DNA of 64,000 nucleotides from Venturia oleaginea (GCA_013176395.1 JABMLP010000011.1:1-64000); one strand, 5' to 3'; counted from the first letter of the stretch, positions 11,016 through 21,384 are shown. Translations and numbers: made by a program. Notes: a model not told the origin generated them from the sequence alone.

Positions 11016-11492
11016 AATAGTGTGGGAAGTTGCTGGAAGGTAGTGAATAAACAATGGTTGACTAGCTGGAAATCCGAGACAAAGGGGAAATCCACGAAGA
11101 GATACACACCTAAGCCTACTAAAAGGGTGCTCCAACTCCATCAAGACCGGAGCAAGCGAGAAAGTGCGATCCTCGTACAGATGAGAACTGAAAAGATAGA
11201 GCTCAAGGCCTTCCTCTTCGGCCGACGTGTCCAAGGTATCCCAGACTCTAGGTGTGACTGCCGTGAAGGGACGCAGACCGTAGCCCATATCCTCCTGGAA
11301 TGCCGCAAGTTCCGGGACATCCGGAGAGACGAGTTGGGTCGCTTCCCAGGACGAAACAACCTCCGGAATATCTTGACTACGCATAAGTTAGCCACAAAAG
11401 CCATCAGATTCATGGAACAGACGCGGGTCCTTGGGCATAGTGGGATCGAAAACGCGCAGACAACGCTGAGCATTGAGGGGAGACTGTAGGTA
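11016..11492 (+). mobile_element. 3' end of a LINE (Tad-like) ORF2
   Basis: The frame 11022-11489 ends in a C-terminal Cys/His motif typical of non-LTR retrotransposons after RNase H: CDCREGTQTVAHILLEC (C-x-C-x8-H-x4-C), preceded by LRTEK/FLFGRRV-type residues and followed by RDIRRDELGR. Only the extreme 3' coding end remains. The antisense ORF that spans it joins by chance with the transposase frame to the left, which hints that the DNA transposon and LINE abut directly. Confidence 0.75.
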
Positions 11493-11543
11493 GACGGAAA
11501 GCGAAATATGAGGCATTGCCTCCCGGAATCTAGATAGCACAGA

Positions 11544-11815
11544 TGTCAAAGGATAGATCCTTTCTCAACTTATCCTGGATGGATTCTTAGCACTACCTGG
11601 TAGTCTTTCACGTGCGCCTAGCAGGGATTGTTTGAGGATTGTTTCACATGTATTTCTATTCCTTTCCATACTTCTCTGGACAGCATGTCCTTTTTTCTTA
11701 TACGGAGGACATATATACTAGTCGTCCTTCCTACACTTACACATTCTTCTCTGTACTTAGATACTTCGAAATACAAGCAGTCTTCTCTCACTTGCGAAAC
11801 ACCTTTGAGGGTTGA
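11544..11815 (+). mobile_element. Family A LTR, lacking its last bases
   Basis: Starts TGTCAAAGGATAG and matches the family A LTR until GAGGGTTGA at 11815; the expected terminal ACTCTTACA is missing and a different TGTCACGGGC sequence begins at 11816. It was therefore cut by the insertion or recombination that brought in element G. No TSD can be identified. Confidence 0.85.
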
Positions 11816-12231
11816 TGTCACGGGCTAGACCCTTGAGCCTTTATCTAGGCTTTGCCTATCTCTCTAGGGTAAGCTTGTGAATGGCTTGGCATCTCCTGTC
11901 AAACCTCGGAATAATTCTGCGGCAAGCATGTGAATGGTTTGGCATCTCCTTCAAAAGGAGTTTGCAACTGTGTATCTATCTTTTCCTCTTTAGCTAGATT
12001 GAATTGCACATTTGGGTGGTTCTCCCTGGTATCCAGGCATGATCTTAACCTGTCACATTACAATCTAGCTCTCTCTCTCTCTTTGTCGAACAAGCTGGAC
12101 CGTGCCAGTATCGGCGCGGACTTGTTACGACTCTTCCAACTGGGATTAGCCGCGGATGAGTACGCGTGCTTTGCTTCCTAAGTAAGAGGAGGTTTGAGCG
12201 TTATAGTTGCATAAGAAACGAATGCGCAGCT

Positions 12232-12420
12232 ATGGAAGACGGTCCACAGCAGCAACAACAGCCCACGATGGAGTCGCTGATTATGACGATTCAGGAGCTC
12301 CGGGCAAGGAACGAAGCCTTGAAACGACAGAACCAGGAAGTGGTATCTCAAGTCCGGGCGAATCAATATCCCGAGAGCGAGCTGGTATCTCGCGCTGAAA
12401 CTACCACCGCAAGCCTCTGA
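12232..12420 (+). pseudogene. Gag N-terminal fragment of element G
   Basis: A 62-codon frame starts MEDGPQQQQQPTMESL and predicts a coiled coil (IQELRARNEALKRQNQEV), as in the N-terminus of many fungal gypsy Gag proteins. It ends at TGA 12418-12420, far short of a complete Gag, with no zinc knuckle. Broken by stops or frameshift. Confidence 0.6.
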
Positions 12421-13026
12421 CCGCTTCATTGCGCGTTGACAGAGAGACCGATAAAGCCCTCCATGAAGCGAGGCACCACCGAAGAACCTCAAGCGACAGG
12501 TAACGAGACGAATCTCAAGCACGAAGCACGACCCGACGAGACGCACCTTTTGACTTACTGACACACGACGTTGCAACCGAAAGAAACGTTGTATGGCACT
12601 GCAAACGGCTGAGTTTGGTGATACAGCCTACGCAATCAAGAGACCCTCGAGAAAGAAGAACCGAACCGCAAGAGACCGTCACAGCAAGAGAAGACAAGAA
12701 CAGCTGGCACCTTCACTGCCACACTACGAGAACGACTTTGCGACACTAGCAGTCACCCGCAGCTGGCACCTCACTGCCGCGTCAAGAACAAAAGCCCTCT
12801 ATCGAGAGAGGCAACGAGAACGACTTCGAGAGAACCATTCAGTCACCGCACAGAGCTGGCACCTTCACTGCCGCAGCAATGTCATGATCGAACTATGTTG
12901 GTATTCGAATGCAGTTAAATGTAGTTAAATGTGGTGGTTCTGCTCGATCAGGTCTAGCGCGAGACTGGTCGCAAGTACTTAGACTCGTCTCTACCTCTTA
13001 GTTAGCTCCTCATCCTTACAACTTCG

Positions 13027-13850
13027 CACATTCCATAGAATTCAAGTCATGCTTCCAAGTCAAGTCCAAGGTCAAACGTGACAAGCAATACCTTGGCTAT
13101 ATTGTGGAAGTGGACAAGGGTATTAGCATGGATCCAGAGAAAGTTCGAGTGTAAGAGTTCAACCCTCAAAGGTGTTTCGCAAGTGAGAGAAGACTGCTTG
13201 TATTTCAAAGTATCTAAGTACAGAGAAGAATGTGTAAGTGTAGGAAGGACGACTAGTATATATGTCCTCCGTATAAGAAAAAAGGACATGCTGTCCAGAG
13301 AAGTATGGAAAGGAATAGAAATACATGTGAAACAATCCTCAAACAATCCCTGCTAGGCGCACGTGAAAGACTACCAGGTAGTGCTAAGAATCCATCCAGG
13401 ATAAGTTGAGAAAGGATCTATCCTTTGACATCGAGCAATCTCTGAATGGGCACCATCAACCACTGTGAAAGGTGTGAGAGGCTTCCTTGAGTTTGCCAAT
13501 TATTACCGACGTTTCATCAAAGACTACTCAACATTAGCTATCCCCCTCACCCAGCTGACAAGGAAGGGATGCAAATTTGAATGGAGCGAGGATTGTCAAA
13601 ACGCGTTTCAAACGCTCAAGGACCGTTTTATTTCCGACCCGGTGTTACTCCACTTTGACCCAGATCGAGAAACAATTGTTGAGCCTGAGGCCTCCAATTG
13701 GGCAGTCGGAGGGGCTCTATCACAGATCGACGATGAAGGAAATGCTCGACCAGTCGCTTACTTCTCAAAAAAAAAAAAAAAAAAAAAAAACCCCCGGAAT
13801 ATTACGCCGAACGAGCAAAACAGAGTTATTCGGAAGTAGATTCAACACGA
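13027..13850 (+). pseudogene. RT/RNase H fragment of element G, split by a solo LTR
   Basis: The pieces 13027-13150 and 13431-13850 join cleanly across one TCGAG copy to give PEKVRAISEWAP, the connection between RT and RNase H of gypsy pol. After RPVAYFSK a run of 22 A residues shifts the frame. The following sequence in another frame still reads PPEYYAERAK, close to the expected continuation, so the A-run is probably a local replacement or slippage product. Confidence 0.8.
13151..13430 (-). mobile_element. Solo LTR, family A, TSD TCGAG
   Basis: Reads TGTAAGAGTTCAACC...CTTTGACA on the plus strand (280 bp), that is family A in minus orientation. Perfect duplications TCGAG flank it (13146-13150, 13431-13435). 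Confidence 0.96.
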
Positions 13851-14440
13851 ACTTAACGACAGGAGCCGATGAACAGACCGAGTGTCACCCTGTGACTTGA
13901 CTGTATTGACTGCAGAGGTTAAGTACACCGTTGCATCTGCATGCATATATATGCATGTCAATGCATTCCTTGGCATCTATCACGTGCACTATGCCTGAGG
14001 TATCAAGGACTGGCATGCCACTGTTCAACACGGAATGGAAAAAACAGCACTTACAGCGAGAACTCAATTTTTGGAATTTACAGAAGTATTATCTAAAGAT
14101 CATCAAAACACCTCTGCCAGTGGCCGCTCCGGCCTCTAGAGGCCATCGCGCGTCCCTCAGCGTCGATGAGATACCTCTAGAGTCGCCGTCGCGGCCACGG
14201 CAGAGCAAGCAGACGAATACATGAGCAAGCTACACGAACGATGCGTCCACCAAAGACAACAGCAACCATCTAGTCACTATCTCCCGGCTAGTCCATCACC
14301 CCAGATGACACTGCAACGCTCCGAGTCGACGAGTCACTGCTAGAACGGCAATACCTTCGACACAACTCAAACACCAGACGCCCGGTGTGCAACAATCGGC
14401 ACCACACACCACTGCAACGACTAGACAACCTCTTCCAACG
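13851..14440. other. Anonymous region
   Basis: No clear gene. The frame from 13931 contains WKKQHLQRELNFW, which I do not recognise. A palindromic TGCATATATATGCA lies near 13942. CG-rich inverted stretches surround 14125-14150 (GGCCTCTAGAGGCC is a perfect palindrome). Confidence 0.4.
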
Positions 14441-14443
14441 TCT

Positions 14444-14970
14444 TGGCAAACCGTCCTGCTACAAGCTGTTGCCCATAGCCTTGAGCCTCTCCCCAAACTG
14501 TTGCCTCCCAGTTATGGCATTGGCAAGAGTAGGTGCGCGACACAGTAAGTAGTAAGGACGCATAGAAGGAGCCTATTGGCGGCAAATCCCCTCCCTGTAA
14601 GCTAGCAGACGTAGCCTTGAGCCTCTCCCCAGACTGTTGCGTCCCAGTTATGGCAGTGGCAAGAGTAGGTGCGCGATATAGCAAGCAGGGAGAGCGACTA
14701 GCAGCAGATAGGCTCCGACTATAAGACGACAGGTCTACAACACAATCGGTGCGACACGATACAGCAGCTGCTAGAGAACCTCATCTGCTATCGTCTCCGC
14801 AAACCGTCCTGCTACAAGCTGATGTCCAGAGCCTTGAGCCTCTCCCCAAACTGTTGCCTCCCAGTTATGGCATTGGCAAGAGTAGGTGCGCAACACAGTA
14901 AGCAGTAAGGACGTATAGAAGGAGCTTATTGGCGGCAAATCCCCTCCCTACAAGCCAGCAGACGTAGCCT
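14444..14970. repeat. Degenerate tandem repeat, two long units and a partial
   Basis: A unit of about 165 bp starting CAAACCGTCCTGCTACAAGC at about 14446 recurs at about 14803 with few differences; its core (CTTGAGCCTCTCCCC then GTTATGGCA.TGGCAAGAG) appears a third time at about 14616. The last unit ends where the LTR of element F starts. No ORF. Origin unknown. Confidence 0.8.
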
Positions 14971-14971
14971 T

Positions 14972-15139
14972 TGTTGGAAGGAGTATTCTCATGCTATTGC
15001 CTCCACCTGCGCCAGCGTGGCTACTCTCTGTCACTGGAGTTTGTTTACTGCCCAATTGGGCTTAGTGTATTACTATATAGCTGAGATCCTCCGGATCTCA
15101 CCCTCAATACACTTTTTACTCAACTTTCATACTTCAACA
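14972..15139 (+). repeat. 5' LTR of element F
   Basis: 168 bp, TGTTGGAAGG...ACTTCAACA, with TGTTG/CAACA terminal inverted repeats. It is followed at once by GGTTATGAGCCCGGC, which resembles primer-binding regions of fungal copia elements. Confidence 0.8.
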
Positions 15140-15337
15140 GGTTATGAGCCCGGCATCACGCCGCGCGCTCCTCCGATATACAGCACCTTACTGAGCATCA
15201 CTGCTTCAAATTTGTTGTTCATCATCGCTGCTGTTGTTGCTGCCGACGCTCCGCTACCCGGCGTACAGCACACCGTACCAGCACAGCACGGCACCCACCT
15301 TTACCTCTGAAGCAGACTTCAGACCACCTCTGTCATC

Positions 15338-16522
15338 ATGTCATCTTCCTTCAGCTTCAAGCTTGACCCCAACTCGCTGCCCAAGCTTTCTGCCTGCGGC
15401 GATAACTACACAGAATGGCGCTCCGCGTGGACTGTCGCACTCAGGTACGCTGGCCTCTGGCCGATCGTGTCTGGCAAGAAGACAAAGCCCGCCGCCGTCG
15501 CTGGGACTGGCGCAGAAGCTCGCGAGGAGCTCATCGACAAGTGGGACGCCGACGACAACAAGGCCATGGTCATGCTGCTCTCGTCGGTACACAACGACCT
15601 CACGATGTCCATCGCGTCGTGCGACACGTCACCCGAGGCCTGGAAACACCTCGGCAGCCGATTCGACCGCGATACCGGCAACGCGTCCATCACCCTCTTC
15701 CGGTCGCTCACAAACCTTCGCTACGCGGATGGAGACGACCTCAGACTACACCTGGACGAGTTCCATCAGCAATGGACTCGCATGGCAAAGCGATGCGCTG
15801 GCTCTTCACAGAGCGTCGCAAAAGCCATGAAGGCCATGTTTGAATCGGATGAGGTCAAGGGCTCATTCTTCCTGGCCACCCTACCAGATACTATGGACCA
15901 CGTCATCGACAACCTCAGCTCTCGTGACGTTACCAAGTTTGTCGACATCGAACCCAAGATCCTCGACATCTCCGACAAGCACTCCCTCGACGCTGACTCC
16001 TCTACCGCGTACGCTGCGAAACAATCCGCCGCGCGCGGCGCCAAACAGAACCAAGGTGGCGCACGCGGAACGCGTCCGGCTACTAATACTACCGAATGCT
16101 CCTGGTGCCGCAAGCACAACATGACGTTCATTGGGCACGCCTACACGAACTGTAACGAGCTCAAGAAACACAAGGAGCAACAGCAGCGCAAAGGCAACGG
16201 CGCGCCAAAGGAGACGAAGAATGGCGCAAAACATCAAAAGGCGAACAACGCGAACGCCGCTGAATCATCAGACGATGAGGACGACGAGGACAGCGCAACT
16301 GAGGTGGTGAGCTTCATAGCACATTACCGCGCCACCAACGCCACTGCCGGCGCAACCATTGACCTGACTGGATCACCACCGCAGTCGACGCGGACCACGA
16401 TGATCAACGTAAACGGCAAGCAATCACGCGAAACTATAAGTGCTCACGCCGCAATACGTCGGCCCTCAGCAATCGACCTCCCACGGTATGGCTTCTTGAC
16501 ACTGGTGCCTCGCGGCACATGA
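15338..16522 (+). CDS. Gag of copia element F
   Basis: 394 codons. The N-terminal half has the copia Gag (UBN2-like) pattern: LSACGDNYTEWRSAWTVAL, then WDADDNKAMVMLLSSV and WKHLGSRFDRD. A variant Cys/His knuckle follows (CSWCRKHNMTFIGHAYTNC: C-x2-C-x9-H-x4-C), with a basic and then an acidic C-terminal part. It forms the particle and binds RNA. The frame overlaps pol, which lies in the -1 frame: WLLDTGASRH, the protease active site, is encoded across 16487-16518 in the pol frame while gag reads to TGA 16520-16522. A -1 frameshift is therefore needed. No internal stops. Confidence 0.85.
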   Translation: MSSSFSFKLDPNSLPKLSACGDNYTEWRSAWTVALRYAGLWPIVSGKKTKPAAVAGTGAEAREELIDKWDADDNKAMVMLLSSVHNDLTMSIASCDTSPEAWKHLGSRFDRDTGNASITLFRSLTNLRYADGDDLRLHLDEFHQQWTRMAKRCAGSSQSVAKAMKAMFESDEVKGSFFLATLPDTMDHVIDNLSSRDVTKFVDIEPKILDISDKHSLDADSSTAYAAKQSAARGAKQNQGGARGTRPATNTTECSWCRKHNMTFIGHAYTNCNELKKHKEQQQRKGNGAPKETKNGAKHQKANNANAAESSDDEDDEDSATEVVSFIAHYRATNATAGATIDLTGSPPQSTRTTMINVNGKQSRETISAHAAIRRPSAIDLPRYGFLTLVPRGT

Positions 16523-18712
16523 CTGGCTGCGCCGATGATTTCGTGTCCTTGTCACCCAAGCAAGGAACGATCACGGTGGCCGGCGGTATCAAGTTACCCA
16601 TCAATGGTGTTGGACTCGTTCGATTACGCTGCAGAATGCCTGACAGATCCACCAAGATCGTCGAACTGACCAACGTCCTCTACAGTAGCGAGCTCTATGG
16701 TACACGGCTCTTCTCCTGGAGTTATGTCCGTCACCATCACAACCTCGAATTGCACGGCAAAGCAAACGACATCTTCCTCACGCGCAACGGCGCCACGGTA
16801 CTGTGGGCACGGCACGCGGACGGCGTTGTACAAATCCAAACTAAAACGAAACAAACAGCGCACGTTGCCTCGACCGAATCCCACGCGCCAACTAACCGAG
16901 ACCTGACGCGCAAATCGTCACTACACAAAACCGAGACCGCACCTGCTGCAACCGTCAGTGCACCATCTTGGCCAACACTGGCGCAGAAGACTGCATGCTT
17001 CTCATCGTATACGGAGTTTCATCACTCAGTCGGTCATCTTCACGTCCCAAACCCTGCAAGGATATACAATGATGGGCACCTGGTACCGGCGAAACCTCAT
17101 GACTTCCACTGCGACATGTGCTCCCTCAGCAAGTCCAAGCGACAGCGGCCTGCGCCATCCCCACCAGTACTGGCGCGCACCATCAAGCCGCTCGAAGTCA
17201 TACACTCAGACTTGTCAGGGAAGTTTCCTCGCCCAAGCCTTGGAGGCGCGCGTTACTTCATATCCTTCATCTGCCAAGCAACTCGCTACTCCTGGATCAA
17301 GCTTCTTAAGCTGAAGTCTGATGGCCCCCAGGCGATCCGCGAATTCATCGCCTTCGCCAATACTCAATACAACGCTCAGATGAGTACTGCGAACATCCAC
17401 ATACACAGCTCTACGGTAAAACGCTTCAAGTCTGACAACGGCGGCGAATACCGCGCCGCTGCCCAGGACCTTCGGCGCATGGGCATACAACATGACATGG
17501 TCCCACCTTACCATCATGAGCTCAATGGCGTCGCAGAACGGTGGAATCAGTCCATCATTCAGATCGCTCGATCAATGATCCCTACTGACAGTCAGCTGTT
17601 CCTTTGGGGTGAGGCTGTGCAGACAGCCAATTTCCTCAAGAACATATCCCCTCACGCTGCTGACAAACTGGGTCGTACGCCGCATGAATTACTCATTGGC
17701 GCGAAACCATCCATCAAGCATCTGCACCCATTCGGCTCCAAAATCTTCGCTCACATACCTGTAGAAGCTCGCAAGCCTGGCTCCAAGCTCTTGCATAGAG
17801 CGGAGGAAGGCATCTTCGTTGGGTATGGGCGCAACACCAAAACTGCGAGGATCTACATCCCATCGCGTCATGTCATCATGGAAACTCGCAACCTGCGCTT
17901 TGAGCCTTTCTCAAGGTCTCAAACTGCGCCGTATTTCCAACCTGTGGCGGAGAATGAGATACCAGCTGCTGAACCAGTCTCTACATCTCCAAGACGGCCT
18001 CAAAACAAAGATCGTCGGCCGTCGGGGGACACTTTTGCCACACCTCCTACATCACCAACGTGGTCCACGACGACAGCGTACACCCCATCCCGGCTTGAAG
18101 CTGGGGTACCTTTGGACCACTCGTACGATCAGCCTGCGCCAACGCCTGTGCAGCCCAGCGCAGAAAATGGACAACACACGCGCTCCGCTCCACCCACCTC
18201 TGCACCCGGCGCTGGAGCAAGAGGAACTCGAAGGGAGACGCGACCGTCACAGGACCTGTCTGATCCAGTCGAGCTCCGACGCTCCAAACGAGTTGCTAAA
18301 CCTTCACGCAAAGCCGCAGACAACGCTGAAGCGTCATTGGCTTTGGAAGACATGCTTGCGCCAGATGATGAGAACATGGCGCACGCTGTGGCTTGCGTCA
18401 CCAAGGCAGACATCGACCACGAGATACCTCGCACGTTCAATGAAGCTGTCAACGCCCCTAACTCCCCTTTGTGGGTTACACCGATCAACAAAGAAATCCA
18501 AGCACATCTTGACAATGGCACATGGGTGATGGAACACAATCCTCCGCCAAACCTCAAGCTCGTTGGCACACGCTGGGTCGTTGACATCAAGCGCGACGAG
18601 CATGGAAAGGTCGTCAAGCGCAAAGCCCGCCTGGTGGCACAAGGCTTCTCACAACGTCCTGGGGTGGATTTTGACGACACATATTCCCCAGTGGTGCGCT
18701 ACGACAGTCTAA
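16519..18712 (+). CDS. Pol (protease-integrase-RT start) of copia element F, truncated
   Basis: The pol frame includes the protease DTGAS (from about 16494, upstream of the first ATG at 16519, before HMTGCADDF), the GAG-pre-integrase part ending in a C-x2-C pair (HCDMCSLSK), integrase catalytic residues in EVIHSDLSGKF, RFKSDNGGEYR and HHELNGVAERWNQS, a long linker, and the start of copia RT (WVVDIKRDEHGKVVKRKARL, then DDTYSPVVRYDSL). The element-derived sequence stops at 18712. The ORF itself runs on to 18849 by reading gypsy integrase out of frame, so the last 45 residues are meaningless. The RT catalytic motif and RNase H are absent. Inactive. Confidence 0.85.
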
Positions 18713-19832
18713 ATTACCAGAGAGCCAAAGATGCACAAGACTCTGCGTTATTACTGACCGCTTGGGTAAAGGAACTATTCTGTTCCCAGTGCCTAAAGAA
18801 CAGTTTGGAGCTGAAGGATTTGCAAAACTATTTATACAGAACTACGTAAGATTACACTGGCTTCCTAGATCTCTAGTCTCAGATAGGGACACGCAGTTTG
18901 TTAATGCTTTCTGGAAAGAAGTTTGTCACCTTCTTAAGATAGAGAGAAGACTCTCTACAGCGTATCACCCTGAGACTGATGGATCTACGGAAAGAAGAAA
19001 TCAAGAAGTTGAAGCCTATCTACGTAAGTTCTGTACATTTAGTCAGAACGACTGGGTCGAGCTCCTGCCTATTGCTCAAATATGCCTCGATAATAGACCA
19101 AACCAAGCTACGGGCCTATCGCCTTTCTTCTTAACCCACGGTTATAACATTGAGCATATAGGAACTGTTGAAGCTCCCCAGGAAACCCCTAAGAATCCAA
19201 AAGAAAAAGCACAAGATCTTGTAGCAAAATTGAAGGACGCACAAGAATGGGCAGAAACGTCAATGGTATCAGCTCAGCAACAGCAAGAATACTACTCTAA
19301 TAGAGATCGTGCTCCGGCTGACTCTTTTAAAGTGGGAGACAAAGTCTGGCTCAACCTAAAGAACGTAAAAACCCTACGTCCTTGTAAGAAACTAGACTGG
19401 ATTCATGGGAAGTATACAGTTACACGAGTTATCAACTCAATGTCTTACGAGCTTGATACACCCAGAGGAATCCACAACCGATTTCATACGTCTTTACTTA
19501 GGAGAGCTGGCACAGATCCCCTACCTTCACAAATACAAGATAATACACAGCCGCCTCCTATAGTAACTGAACAAGGAGACGAGGAATACGGTATCGAGGC
19601 TATTCTAGCCGCAAGATGGCGCCGGCGAGGTCGACAACAAACGCGAGAAGTCTTAGTTAAGTGGGTAGGCTACGTTGATCCTACGTGGGAACCCCTTAGC
19701 GAACTCCAACAAACTACAGCTCTGGACGCTTTTGAAAGTGCCCACGGCAACGTTCTTGAAAACGACGGACCTATACTACGCCCTCAGAGACTACGCTCAC
19801 ATCGATCTACAAGAGAGGGGGGGAGGGGATAA
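18713..19832 (+). pseudogene. Pol 3' fragment of element B copy 1 (integrase core and chromodomain)
   Basis: Frame ELPESQRCTRLCVITDRL starts at the joint and stays open to TAA 19830-19832. It contains VSDRDTQFVNAFW and HPETDGSTERRNQ (second Asp and Glu of the integrase triad), the GPY-like region (KVGDKVWLNLKNV, LDWIHGKYTV) and a chromodomain (EYGIEAILAARW...VLVKWVGY...TWEPL). At the 18764 position it has the intact CTTGGG, unlike copy 4. It lacks protease, RT and RNase H, so it cannot function alone. Confidence 0.9.
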
Positions 19833-20164
19833 TGTTAAGGGATGGAATCCTTCTCTCTAGCTTATCCATGACTGGATTTCCAATTGTTCTCTTGTTATTC
19901 TGCAAGCTGTCATGTTCTATTTTGCAAGCTGTCATGTTCTATTTTGCAAGCTGTCATGTTCTATTTCGCAAGCTGCCATGTTCTATTTTGCAAGCTGTCA
20001 CGTTTCCATTTAAAGATACTTTCTAGAAGGATCTATTGTAAGAGGAGGATTATATATACGAGCTATCCTTCCTGTACTTACACTTTCTTCTCTGTACTTA
20101 GATACTTGAAATATAAGCTGTCTTCCCTCACTTGCGAAACACCTTTGAGGGTTGAACTCTTACA
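19833..20164 (+). repeat. 3' LTR of element B copy 1
   Basis: 332 bp, TGTTAAGGGATGG...GAACTCTTACA, with five 22-bp minisatellite units (TGCAAGCTGTCATGTTCTAT-type), TATATATA, and GTACTTAGATA at 20094-20104, the stretch complementary to the primer-binding site of this family. The LTR begins right after the pol stop and a G-rich polypurine tract. Confidence 0.95.
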
Positions 20165-20616
20165 TATTGACGCTACTGCAATGGGACGTCAAGTGCACAA
20201 AAATGACAGATAGAATAGCCACGGAGATTTGGGATACTTATCAGCTAGTTCTCCAGGAAAGAGGCCATCGCAGTTAGCCTCCAGAGCGGCAGAGTCGTCT
20301 GGAATAGATAATATAGAGGATGACGATGTGGATGAAGAGTAATATGTATAGTTACGAAGTTTGTTGTCAACAGTCGGAGCTAAGGTTGTAAATACACGTT
20401 TTTTGAATATATTCCGATCAACTTTTGGACAAGAACTGAGTTCTATATACAATCCTTTCTACACCAACGCCACCACCTTCAATTCAGGCAATTGTAGGCT
20501 CCAAACAACCGGGAAGTTATTAAAATTCTAAGTACTTAACAGTATTAAGTTCTGTTTGGGCTATCTCTAGCGATAAGCTTAGGAGTAACGTGTATTTTGT
20601 TGTGATAAAATATGGG
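20165..20616. other. Host or unknown-element flank, duplicated at 54772-55223
   Basis: 452 bp between B copy 1 and C copy 1. On the plus strand a frame reads ASSPGKRPSQLASRAAE then SSGIDNIEDDDVDEE and stops, which looks like a genuine acidic protein C-terminus whose upstream part was removed by the B insertion. The protein is not recognised. Confidence 0.45.
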
Positions 20617-21372
20617 TGTTACGGATACTGTCACGTGAGCGTGTACAGGATTATATTTGATGCATTCGTATGCATTTGGATTCCTAAGTGCATACCATCA
20701 TGTCTTCTTATGATTGGATGATTGTTACACGGGGTTGAAGGATCACGTGGTTGATCATTCTTGGCAAGGTAAGCAGAATGAACGTTTGTGTTCATTCCGC
20801 TCAGGCTGTTCATCATGATCGGGATGATCATAATGAACGGAGAATTTTCATAGAGATGGGATCTCTATATAAAGGACGAGACTGTAAGAGTTCAACCCTC
20901 AAAGGTGTTTCGCAAGTGAGAGAAGACTGCTTGTATTTCAAAGTATCTAAGTACAAAGAAGAAAGTGTAGGTACAGGAAGAACAACTTGTATATATAATC
21001 TTCCAAGTAGGAAAAGGACATGCTGTCCTGAGAAGAGAATAGAAAGGAGTAGAAGCGCATGTGAAACGGTCCCTGAATAATCCCTGCTAGGCGCACGTGA
21101 GAACTACCAGGTAGTGCTAAGAATCCATCCAGGATAAGTTGAGAAAGGATCTATCCTTTGACAGAGACACTGCTCCCTCAGTATCTCGTATCTTCACTCT
21201 CATAGTTACTTCGCTATTGCTTTAGTTACTTAGCACAATTCACGACTCTTATATCTCACAAACTTCGCTACACTTGTTTGATACGATATTGTCGCCCCAG
21301 GATTACTTGAACCTCACTGTACGGAATAGCCAATTCCAGCTATATTACTTGAGCCATAGCCTCTGCGTAACA
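20617..21372 (+). repeat. 5' LTR of element C copy 1, with nested LTR
   Basis: TGTTACGGATACTG...CTCTGCGTAACA. Without the 281-bp insert and one GAGAC copy it is 470 bp, the same as the 3' LTR. It contains two TCACGTG E-box palindromes (near 20632 and 20742), TATATAAA at 20866-20873 and, beyond the insert, GTATCTTCACT at 21188-21198. An imperfect palindrome (CATCATGATC.GGATGATCAT) lies near 20812-20832. Confidence 0.95.
20883..21163 (-). mobile_element. Solo LTR, family A, inside the 5' LTR of C copy 1, TSD GAGAC
   Basis: TGTAAGAGTTC...CTTTGACA, 281 bp, flanked by GAGAC at 20878-20882 and 21164-21168. It separates the TATA box of the host LTR from the predicted transcript start. Confidence 0.96.
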
Positions 21373-21373
21373 T

Positions 21374-21384
21374 AGTGAAGATAC
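21374..21384 (+). promoter_or_regulatory. Predicted self-priming site of element C copy 1
   Basis: AGTGAAGATAC, one base after the 5' LTR, is the exact reverse complement of GTATCTTCACT (21188-21198) in the LTR, which lies about 35 bp downstream of TATATAAA once the nested LTR is removed. This matches the 11-nt self-primer arrangement of Tf1/sushi elements. Confidence 0.75.

Larger units (their letters stand above)
11816..13850 (+). mobile_element. Decayed Ty3/gypsy element G
   Basis: Begins TGTCACGGGCTAGAC, a typical fungal gypsy LTR start; the LTR end could not be fixed. A short gag start (12232-12420) follows. Between 12,421 and 13,020 no frame is open for long, but AGCTGGCACCTTCACTGCC recurs three times imperfectly (near 12,700, 12,758 and 12,849). 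From about 13,027 the RT end appears (KRDKQYLGYIV, then ISMDPEKV), is interrupted by the LTR at 13151-13430, and continues with FLEFANYYRRFI and RNase H (ASNWAVGGALSQ). The frame is lost in an A-run at 13767-13788. The 3' half is missing. Confidence 0.8.
14972..18712 (+). mobile_element. Ty1/copia element F, 5' LTR to mid-RT, truncated
   Basis: The 5' LTR, primer-site region, gag and the protease-integrase-RT part of pol are present. At 18712/18713 the RT stops mid-domain and integrase of gypsy family B follows. The 3' half and 3' LTR are missing. gag and pol are open, so truncation rather than point decay inactivated it. Confidence 0.9.
18713..20164 (+). mobile_element. Gypsy element B, copy 1: 3' part only
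   Basis: Integrase from just after its first catalytic Asp region through chromodomain, polypurine tract and 3' LTR. The left edge is the chimeric joint with element F. The right flank (TATTGACGC...) is the same as that of copy 4, showing shared descent by duplication. Confidence 0.93.

Noticed and set aside
10527..11384. A single 285-residue minus-strand protein
   Set aside because: Its first part is the antisense of the LINE 3' end, the middle is transposase, and the last part is LTR; it is a chance join.
16519..18849. A single 776-residue protein fusing copia pol with new C-terminal sequence
   Set aside because: The last 45 or so residues are gypsy integrase DNA read out of frame after the chimeric joint; not a designed fusion.
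19832..20213. Repetitive Cys/Leu-rich ORFs in B LTRs (CKLSCSILQAVMFYFAS-type)
   Set aside because: They are direct translations of the 22-bp minisatellite.
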